This document shows, piece after piece, positions 37,441-46,083 of a stretch of DNA of 64,000 nt. The position numbers were made by a program, and so were the translations under genes. How positions within the stretch are numbered: the stretch's first letter is position 1; each line of letters opens with the position of its first letter. The stretch lies in the NCBI GenBank assembly GCA_028583605.1, contig CM053325.1, forward strand, positions 40,413,435-40,477,434, given 5' to 3'. A model generated the notes under the pieces. It made no database searches and was not told the DNA's origin. It was given only the letters and a program-made list of their open reading frames with translations. The DNA comes from Dastarcus helophoroides. Lineage: Eukaryota; Arthropoda; Insecta; Coleoptera; Bothrideridae.

Positions 37441-38305
37441 AGAAATGACACTTTTCAGTCAAACTGTAGCTTAAAACATTTCCCTCTTTCAAAATTAAGG
37501 CGGTCTGTGCAGTTGTAGCCAATGTACACTGTAATTTTTTAAAACCTGACATTGTCAAATGCAACTGCCTTCAAATAACACAATGACAGCATAATTATTA
37601 AAGCTTCTAATACGTACTGTAGTAATGTTATCTTCTTTTAGTTTTAATTCTTTTGTTGATTACATCCTACAACTTTGCAATTAGAAGTATCAGTCTCTTA
37701 TTTCAAATAAAGGTTAGCCCATGTCAGGTTTAAAAAAAAAACTCCACTCTAATGAAATATCAGCACATCTATCATCAGCAGCTTGGGGATTCAGCGGTTT
37801 GAGGGTTAGTGACATTTTAATTGGGCTGCCCTGTATATTCTTAGCAACCTATTTATTGCTACAGGGTTATTCCTTAATTTATGTAGACCTATCTAAAGTG
37901 TCTACCATTAATAACTTTGTTTTTATTAAAGGTAAAAATTGTTTAAATAAGCTAAGTAGTTTGTTTATTTACACAATTTTGTATCTTTAATAAAAAAAAA
38001 ACAATTTAGCATCGCCCTTTTGACTTCAAGGGGAAAAACCATTGTTAAGTTTCCACCATTGGTAACTGTGTTAATATGAAACATACAAAATTGTTTAAAT
38101 TAGTAAATATCGCAAACTCGATTTCGAATGCAAAATACCATTTTTTTAATGGAATTCTCCTGTATACTATTATTTTTTTCTGATAGAACTTTTAATTATA
38201 AACAAAAAGGCTTTTAATGAAATTTCTTCTAGGATAAAAATTATTAAGATTATGAAGCCCAAAATAAACGATGTGAACAGGAAATTCGATACCGGTTCTT
38301 ATTTC

Positions 38306-38356
38306 TAATCCCGGGATTTCGGGATTATATTTGATGAATCCCGCGATCCCGGGATT
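38306..38356. repeat. Pair of CCCGGGAT palindromic 20-mers
   Basis: Two 20-base words, AATCCCGGGATTTCGGGATT (38307-38326) and AATCCCGCGATCCCGGGATT (38337-38356), stand about ten bases apart. Each begins AATCCCG and ends CGGGATT, making both near-palindromic. Related GGGATTAT and CCCCGGATT words recur at 46545-46575. This could be a transposon end or a protein-binding cluster; no evidence decides. Confidence 0.45.
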
Positions 38357-38673
38357 ATTTCGCTATTGAGGACTACGAATAAAAGGGAAGAAAAATTTAT
38401 AGAAACCAGCATTTTAATTAACAAATTAACATTTAGACTGCAATTAACTTAATCCTAATTTAGACAAAAATCAGCATTTCACTCTCTTTTCTAACTAATT
38501 AGACTAAAATTGTCGGACTTACCTAACTTTTAAGGTCATTCATTCTTTATGTTAAAGTTATTCTCTTTCAACAACTGTTTAAAGTTTTATAAATTGAAAA
38601 AACCTTTATGTAACTAACTATGGAAATAAACTTGTTATACAACATGGTTCAAAATTCGATGCACAATTGTGCA

Positions 38674-38745
38674 AGTCGTATTTCGATGCCAAAAATACGC
38701 TTTTCAAAATTTTGAAAAGCGTATTCTTGGCATCGAAATACGACT
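38674..38745. repeat. 72-bp near-perfect loop-less palindrome
   Basis: The first 36 bases (AGTCGTATTTCGATGCC...) and the last 36 are exact reverse complements except for one position (A opposite C). There is no spacer at the TTTTCAAAATTTTGAAAA centre. A separate perfect 14-bp palindrome TGCACAATTGTGCA (38660-38673) directly abuts it. No open frame or transposon ends are visible. Confidence 0.9.
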
Positions 38746-39268
38746 TTTTCTTTAAACAAGGCGCGATTCTAAAGGTAGTACCATAAATTCAGATTTGTAT
38801 TTGAGAGCTCAAAATAAGACGAAAAATTTATATAAACATATGTCGTAAAACGCCTCGTTTCCAAATTCAGGGTGTGAAAGCTTAGTTCCTGATTATAATT
38901 TTTAATTTATAGTTGCAGGACGTACAGGTAATTAAATAAAATTTGGCACAACTTTTTATCTTTTTGTATCCTTTCCTTAACTTTAAGAAATAATTACACA
39001 ACTTAACCAGTGGCAGGTATTCCTAGTGAGGTAGTGCTTAAAACCTGCATTATTTGTTTTTTATGCACTTTGCCGCAGTTCCGCAACAAAAATATAAACT
39101 ACAAACATTTTTACATAAAAAAGATACTCTTGGTGAAATTCGATATTGTCAGCGGTTTTCGAGTAAAATGCATTTTTATATCGCGATGCATTAAAAACGC
39201 TCGCTGGTATATTAATTATTAGCAAAATTATTAGAAAAAATAGAAAGATATCGAGTAGTGATACATAC

Positions 39269-39434
39269 CTCAAAATAATGTTGTGCCTCATCACATGTTT
39301 CAAGAAATGCTTGCGCCTGCGGTTCGTCCCTGCAATAATTGACATGCTTATCAAAATCTCTTTCAAGTCTCAGAAACGCTTTTCCAAGTAGATGAGGTGT
39401 TGATTGATAGTATTTCACTCCTTCCATGAGCACC
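39269..39434 (-). CDS. unc-89: Unc-89 exon E: middle of DH domain
   Basis: The exon is 166 nt; acceptor TTGACAG|GGT, donor GAG|GTATGT. One base completes the split codon from exon D, then 55 codons end in phase 0. It encodes VLMEGVKYYQSTPHLLGKAF, LRLERDFDKHVNYC and EPQAQAFLETCDEAQHYFE, the helices of the DH domain between its first and third conserved regions. Continuation into exon F gives QHYFE-ELSQRL. Similarity to the Unc-89 DH is by recognition, not by search. A 21-kb intron follows. Confidence 0.92.
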
Positions 39435-39817
39435 CTGTCAATAAAACTGGAATTAATTTCATTTAATATGCAAGTAGAAGGTACAAAAAGGGAGAGATTA
39501 GGGTAAGATGAAGACCCTAATCAGATACCCTAGTCTAAAAGTTATTAGTGCCACAAAAAGAAGTCAATTTATCAGAAACTATAAGCATATTTCATTTCAA
39601 ACTCTATTTGTTTTAGAACCATCTACCTACCATTTCACTTTTCACAAATTTTAATACAAATATTTTTATTTTTCATGGTGGACTCTTATTGGTCGAAAAC
39701 ATTATGTTTATTAATTTTATTAAACATTTCTGCGTCCCAGTTTGGAAATATTTAAATTTTTATTGTTTGTTGACAATATTCTAAAACAGTTTTTGAAATA
39801 TGACTACATGATATCTA

Positions 39818-40735
39818 ATAGTATATTCTACAACAAGTTATGGAATGGCACATATTCCACACGAGCGAAAATTTTGTAGCCCGAGCCGCAGGCGAGGGCT
39901 ACGGTTTCGCAAGTGTGGAATATGCCATTCCAAACGTGTTGTAGACTATACTTTCTCTAACAAGAGTATAGAAAAACCCTTAAATGTTCATAAAAATCTT
40001 TAAAATAGATTATAAATTTGAAACGCGGGACTTTCAATAAATATTTTAATTGTTATATCTAACCATAGCAACAAAAACAAATTGCTTGATATCCCGCCCT
40101 AAAATGAACCTAAACGACTTCTGATATTCTAAACGGTGTGTAGAATTACAAATATTCTGAACGGGTGCTGGAATGACATTTGTTCCATCACAATTTTTAG
40201 TCATAGAATGTGCAGTTTCTATAATAGTGTTAGAGAAATAAATTTCTCTAACACTATCATAGAAACTGCACGTTCTATCACTAAAAATTGTTATGGAACA
40301 GATGTCATTCCAGCACCCGTTCAGAATATATTCTACACACCGTTTTAAATTATTCTTATTGGTCGGTAACATTTAGGTCGTTTAGAATATTAATATTCTG
40401 CACGGCTTTCGGCGAATCAGAAGCCGTTTAGGTTCATTTTAGGGCGGAATATCAAGTAATGTGTTTTTGTTGCTATGGTTACATGTAATAATTAAGGTAT
40501 TTATTTAAAGCGTCCTGTTTCAAAATTGTAATCTATTTTGAAGTTTTTTATGGATATTTAGGGGTTTTTCTATAATCTTGTTAGAGAAAGTATAGTCTAC
40601 AACACGTTTGGAATGGCATATTCCACACTCGCGAAACCGTAACCCTCGCCTGCGGCTCGGGCTACAAACTTTTCGCTCGTGGAATATACGCCATTCCACA
40701 ACTTGTTGTAGAATATACTATCATCTCATGACAGT
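39818..40735. mobile_element. 918-bp nested palindrome inserted in a terminal repeat
   Basis: The ends are ATAGTATATTCTACAAC on both strands. The outer arms (39818-40125 and about 40385-40735) pair, with GTTGTGGAATGGCRYATATTCC-type sequence, a GC-rich core (GTAGCCCGAGCCGCAGGC at 39877, complement at 40637) and AGCAACAAAAACA. An inner palindrome, 40131-40346, has arms of about 104 bp and a 4-base loop at 40239, with few mismatches. No coding potential. It splits the left terminal repeat of the 7.5-kb unit. A related, decayed copy lies at 17155-17935. Confidence 0.85.
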
Positions 40736-41974
40736 TGACAAAAAAATAGGTTATTTTATATAGAATAGGAAAAAATTAAAATTAGAAGACCAAAATTAGA
40801 TATGAAAAAAAAATTTAATAAATTATAAAAATATAAAAATTCTGGTTGCAACGGTTACCCAAAACTTGAACTTCGGTGCAGTGGTATAGCAACAATTAAC
40901 AGCCAACAAAGGGCCGGTTTTTGCTACTTGTATGAAATTTATGCTAACTTACTATCCATGCATACGTAGGTTTAAAAATACTAATCTAACTTAAAGAAAA
41001 TAGGGAATAAAAGTTGTAGAGCATGAAATTTTGCATCAAGGAGTATTAAAATAATTAAATTGGGTAATTTTACGCATACGTATGCACATAAATCTATAAT
41101 GGCTACCTTATTATATTTTCACTAGATTGCATTCCGTACATGTTTGGTACATGTAAATTACCTTTGGATTTATTGTAAGTCAAATTTAAATAAAATTTAG
41201 GTATACTATTTAATTAACTCTACTTTTTCAAATAAATAAAAATTTTTTATTTCTTATAAACCTCAGAGAAAAAAACTCAAATTTAATAAACTCGTTTTAG
41301 ATGAGGTGAATAAAGATGAAACAAGCAAGACTAAAAAGACTAAAATAAAAACATAAGTAAAGGATAATAATTAAAATTTTTGAAAAATTGGTAAATTTGT
41401 AAATTTAAAAAATAAATTTTAAAATTCGAAATTTTAAGAAGAAATTGGAATCTCGGAAACCTATCGAGAAAATATGAAATTTTGAGTAAAAATTTATATG
41501 ATGTAGGTGCTGGACACTAAATGATTTTTGAAAATTCATCACACAAGGATGTTAAATAGAGGAAGAAAATTTGTATGTCACATCTCTAAAGGTGTGAGAT
41601 AAGGTACAAATTGTTTGGTTTTTGAAGCTAGCATCATGGAATTTGCTATTCAAGTTTATGCAGAGCTGTAACTAACTTTGAACAAACCCTGTGTACGACA
41701 TTAAATTTGGGCCCCGGAAAAAATGTCGCATACGAAAATATATTTTGACAGCCAAACAAAAAACGAAAAGGATATCGGCAATATTTATTTTCAGCTACGA
41801 AATTAAAATAAATATTTTCGGTGAGCAAAAAAAAGGATCATCACTGTTCTTTTTGGGCCCGCCCCCTTTCTTACTTTGGGGCATGTGCTGCTGCACCTGT
41901 TGCACCTACGGCTCTGGGTTTTTAAAGGCTTTCGAAAATGATACGGTAATACCTAAAAGGAATTAGTAGTTTGT

Positions 41975-42095
41975 ACAACAAGAGCGGATATGATGTCCAT
42001 ATCGCACGAGAACGAAGTTTGAGCACGACGCCGTAGGCGGAGTGCCTCAATAGTTCGAGTGCGATATGGACAATCCGCTCGAGTTGTACAGCGTA
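41975..42095. repeat. Hairpin with GC-rich core
   Basis: Arms GTACAACAAGAGCGGAT and ATCCGCTCGAGTTGTAC pair, followed inward by GTCCATATCGCACGAGAAC against GTTCGAGTGCGATATGGAC (one gap). The loop is AAGTTTGAGCACGACGCCGT then AGGCGGAGTGCCTC. The design parallels the hairpins at 14199, 17633, 20035 and 39830. Confidence 0.75.
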
Positions 42096-42431
42096 TTTTT
42101 CCTACAACTACGATCTATCAAAGACTAAAATTTGATTTAGCAAATTAATAATTTTTCATGACATTTGCAGTTTCTAATATATTTTATAGTGTCCATGTGT
42201 CAATGAAACGTCATAAATTTATCGTAACAAAATTTATATTTACTTTTGATTTCTAAGGTAATAATATCTTGAATATTTCACTTGCAGCCTCAGAAATGTC
42301 CGCTGGGATAAAGTTTACTGATTCTGCACTAAAAGCACTCATTTTAAATAATTTTTTTTGGTAAATACCGAAGTCAGTTTGACAGATTCTATGGTATAAT
42401 TCTTAATCTAAAAATGACATTCGTCTTTATC

Positions 42432-42499
42432 GCATGCCATGATTGGTCAATTTCATATCCACACTAGTGTGGATATGAAATCGACCAATCACGGCACGA
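42432..42499. repeat. 68-bp loop-less palindrome
   Basis: The centre is CACACT|AGTGTG at 42465/42466. The arms CATGATTGGTCAATTTCATA and TATGAAATCGACCAATCACG match except at a few positions. Beyond about 34 bp per side the pairing fades. It lies in the same unit as the hairpin at 41975 and may be an inner part of one larger foldback. Confidence 0.8.
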
Positions 42500-43322
42500 C
42501 TTTCGTTATATCCGTTCACTGGACTGATATGGTCTATCTATCCTGCTCGCAAGGTATAAAGAAAACAGTGCATATACGGGTGGGAGTGGGAAAACATGTT
42601 TACTCCATTAAGGATTAATTTATTAAAACAAAAGTCTCGGATTGGAAAGAAAGAGTTGTAAAACATTCTTACAAGTTACCCAAAAATTAATTCTAACATT
42701 TGAAAAAAATCGACCGGTTTCTGAGTTGTTGAAATCTCATCTCATCTTGTTGTCGTGTTTTTAAACGGCCTGTGACTAAACTACTTTTATTTTGACGAAA
42801 TTTTTAACACCTAATAATATAATTTTGATGTTAAATTCGATACTATCCATTTCGTTACTTCCGCCCTCTATGTGGCTATATGCAAAACTAAAGAGACAGC
42901 CCTCGTATGTGTTTAAAATTTGCATCTTAAAAAAAGTTTAAAACGATACAAAATTAATAATTTAGCGAAGAACCACCCTTTCAAAGAGCTTTCTTAGAAG
43001 GTGTTTGCAATACAAAGCCCATTATAATTTTCATAATCATTCAACGTCGTTTATCAGCTCTAGAATTTTAAATACGCAAATCAGAAAGATATTGGGAGAC
43101 GCAATAAAATGAAAAATAAAAAAATATTAACTTAATAATGTTTTCGACATATATAATCTTCTTTTTTCTTTTTCCTCATACACTGTGTTCAATTTTTAAA
43201 CATTATTTGTAGAGTTAATAAACCAAACAAGTGAAACAGAAAAAAAGATACGGATACAGGTTGCCTTCGATTTAATGAAACATTCTGTATAGTTTTGGCA
43301 GGCTTGATATCGAATTAAATAT

Positions 43323-43691
43323 TGTTGCGGGCTATCGGATCGAATAATTATTACGCCGTGAATTATAATTATTTTATTCCCAAACCAAACTCGGAACACT
43401 ACAACTAAATGATTAACTTACTTCTAACTACTAACTTACTAACTAACTACACTGACTTATGACTGACTCGAAGGAAAGGCGACCGCCTTATATAATTTTC
43501 GCTTCCGGGTTTTAGAAAAATTCAGCAGATAAGGCTTATTGTTTGCCGAAATTTCTGGAACGCTTATCTGCCGTTTGTTTCATTATCGCATCCACTTTCC
43601 CATATCAGATCTTTCTAGAAAATTTTCTTACGTACTAAGTTAATTAAATTAATTTACATTTCTTTACAATATCCTTTAAGAATATGTAACA
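43323..43691 (-). mobile_element. Solo LTR, minus orientation
   Basis: The 369-bp unit reads, on the minus strand, TGTTACATATTC ... CCCGCAACA. It has a TATATAAGG box (43485-43495) and a GGGAATAAAATAAT polyadenylation-like region (43368-43381). CGGCAGATAAGCGTTCCAG and a string of AGTTAGT/AAGTTAG repeats relate it to the LTR at 31351, so both belong to one LTR-retrotransposon family. No target duplication or internal region was seen. Confidence 0.75.
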
Positions 43692-44259
43692 CTGGACATA
43701 TCTGTCATTAACCGTTTATGATTTAAACGTGATTTTATTGTAACAAAATTCATAATCATCATTATCATTAACTTTAGTGATTTTTACGCATCTTTTTTAA
43801 AAAAATTTTCATCTACTTTCAAACAGGAAACGTTGTAATGTGTCATTTTAAAAATTTAAAAATTTTGGCAAATCATTAAATAGGTTTATGACAATCGAAT
43901 TTTAACCACGTTTGAATCATAAACCTTTGGAATTAGATAAGTTAAATGTTATATATTGGCAAAGAAAATTGAATTCTTTATCCAACGTCACAAAAATATA
44001 CAGTCCGTTCTATTACAAAAGATACAATTTGTATCCATATTAGATCCATATCTTTTTTTTAACGTTCAATTATTTTTTATTGTAGACAAATTAAAAATCT
44101 GGAAAAAAATTAGATGGGTTTCCATGTAACCAAAACTAGTAGTTTATTAAATTTGTAAATAATGTTAAAAAAGGGTGCGTCTTAAATTGAACTCGGTGTA
44201 CACAATAAAATAATTATATTTTTAAATAATGTTCCAAAATAATTTGTATTTGCTTTTGT

Positions 44260-44777
44260 TCATCTATAGATACTTATTTCTTTAACTAGAGTTCCTGAAA
44301 GTGATCTGGTGCTCACATAATCAGAGTTATTTCCCCATGGTAAATACTTTATGGTTGTCTCCATGTTTCTAAAAATGTATAAATGATTTAAACCTAAAAA
44401 TATTGTAAAACATTTTGTACTGAATCGTCTGTATTTATCTAACAATCAATATTCGTACCTGGTACATGTAATGATCAACGAACAACTTTTTCGTTTTAAC
44501 ATCTTCTTTAGAAATTTTTTCTACTAGCATGGCAGATTCTGTGAAAGGATTTACAAATTCTTTAACTTTCTCTCCCCTCACAGCATGCCTTTCGTCAGTT
44601 TATCCAAGGGTTATTATAGTCACCAAACTCCCTAAATGTTCAAATGTCCGTTGTGACTTATTTAGGCTTGTAACTTGGGGTGCGGTTCCTCCCGAAATAA
44701 ATATTTCCAAAAAATTTAGGATATTAAGAATAAAACTATTGATAGAAAAACGATTGGTTGTAGATTTAAGTATATAA
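44260..44777 (-). pseudogene. Unrecognised coding-like segments with splice-like junction
   Basis: On the minus strand 44777-44459 carries a long frame with one stop: SGGTAPQVTSLNKSQRTFEH, LGSLVTIITLG, stop, then TDERHAVRGEKVKEFVNPF, TESAMLVEKISKEDVK and KKLFVDHYMYQ, ending at CAG|GTACGA. A second segment after TTTTAG (44357) reads METTIKYLPWGNNSDYVSTR and SLSGTLVKEI, ending near A|GTATCT. The composition looks like real protein rather than AT-rich noise. However, the two segments do not join in frame at the obvious sites, and I do not recognise the family. Possibly a captured or processed gene fragment. Confidence 0.35.
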
Positions 44778-45184
44778 TAGAAATAATTTCCGAAATTGGC
44801 AACTACTGAGCTTATGATAAGTAAAATCGCTGGGTATGCATTTTAGGAAAAATTGGCATTTATTTTTTTACAAAAACAATAAGTTCAAGCCTTTTCAATA
44901 CATATTCTACCGGCATATCCATGCGACAGAGGCATTGCACTTAATGGACACCTTCTTATGTCTAATATACCTTATTGTATTAGCTCAAATTTTATATTGC
45001 CAAATTGACATAAGACATATAGTACATATCATGATAATGGCAACTAGGAATTGCGAGTTAGGGTAAAGACACACGAAGCGGTTTTCGCCGAGTCGGCACC
45101 AATTTGGATCAAACACACGACTCGTCTTTATAGCTGCCAACGCGCGCGGTGTAAGTGAGGATGTTGCCAGTTTTTCCTGAAGCA

Positions 45185-46083
45185 ATGGATTCTGACGATG
45201 AATTAATAATTTTAAACCAATTTACTATATTGTCGATTAAATAATAGGTTTGTTCCAACCGAACATTTCTGATTAGTTTCCGACTAATTCATGAACTAGT
45301 TCGTACGCATGCGTGCATTCCGTATTATACTCCGACTGGTTTGGGATTGTACACGTTGGAACGCACTTTGGGACTTCTCGGAAAACCTCTGGTCTTCGCC
45401 GTCTGTCTCAATCGAAAGCGATGAAAATACATCTTCATCACATATAAATCCCTCTACGAAATTCATTTTTGTTATTTTTGAGCAAATATAGTGGATGAAA
45501 AATATAATTCAGAACTTAACAACACAATTTACATTTGCTCCGACAAGATTAAAACATTTGACAATCGTATTGACAAATAACAGCTGAGAAATTAGATACC
45601 GCTTATCGATTACTTATTGCGCATGTTCCCAACTGCCAGTACAAGCTCTCGGCTGCTGACTGTTCTGATTGATCACAAATCAATTCACGAACTAGTCAGA
45701 GCACTGTTGGAACACCGGACTGCCAGTTGGGTTGGAGTTTGCACTTGGTTGGAACGGTAAATTTTGAATGCACATGCGCCGGACGGTTGCAAACTAGTTT
45801 GATGTTCGGTTGGAACAAACCTAATAAAAAAAAAACTTCGTATGTGGAAATATCCAGTTGTTCAGAAACGCAAAGAAAAAAGTCAATTTTATACTCTATT
45901 TATGAGAACAATTCAAAGCGATGTCGCAAAATTTTTTAATTATTTACGTATGTCTTAAAATTCATTTAATGAATTAATGTGTTTGATGAAAGGGGACATA
46001 TCTAAGCAAGATACAGTCATGAGACGTTTTCCAACTTGTAATAACCCCACACATTTAGCTATTTTATTGCTTTTTTTTTATTG
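45185..46083 (+). pseudogene. Harbinger transposase N-terminal relic, split by insertion
   Basis: At 45185-45244 a short frame MDSDDELIILNQFTILSIK has the acidic MDSDDE start usual for Harbinger transposases. After the nested insertion the frame resumes near 45838: RMWKYPVVQKRKEKSQFYTL, FMRTIQSDVAKFFNYLRMS, stop, then NSFNELMCLMKGDISKQDTV and MRR. The W-x-x-P ... FYTL ... F-x-NYLRM ... F-x-EL ... I-x-KQDT-x-MR pattern is the N-terminal region of PIF/Harbinger transposases. The DDE catalytic part is missing. Confidence 0.75.
45247..45821. mobile_element. 575-bp MITE nested in the Harbinger element
   Basis: Perfect terminal inverted repeats GGTTTGTTCCAACCGAACAT and ATGTTCGGTTGGAACAAACC are flanked by TAATA on both sides (45242-45246 and 45822-45826). 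The interior is unusually GC-rich near both ends and holds inverted words such as GAACTAGTTCG. No transposase. It falls exactly between the N-terminal piece and the next conserved block of the host transposase gene. Confidence 0.85.

Larger units (their letters stand above)
18160..39268 (-). other. Intron between exons E and F (21.1 kb)
   Basis: A phase 0 intron, donor GAG|GTATGT at exon E and acceptor TTTCAG at exon F, the largest in the window. Its content is almost wholly mobile-element remains, annotated individually. Stretches where I see only AT-rich sequence or unassigned repeat scraps are 18200-18770, 22930-25440, 25870-27110, 27500-29030, 29900-31340, 34260-35050, 37550-38300 and 38750-39268. 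The 18427-18648 and 28500-28740 parts have higher GC than their surroundings but no recognisable product. Scattered CCCTGTATA or TATACAGGG ends (18779, 19030, 23155, 23288, 23328, 37830) mark fragmentary elements. Confidence 0.8.

Noticed and set aside
41691..41966. 91-codon plus-strand frame with Cys-rich end
   Set aside because: No family recognised; the GGGCCCGCCCCC region resembles repeat scraps elsewhere (near 53030).
44910..44985. P450 heme-binding-like PLSHGYAGRICIE
   Set aside because: It has extra residues against the F-x-x-G-x-R-x-C-x-G signature and no other P450 block in order nearby; kept only as a remark in a finding.
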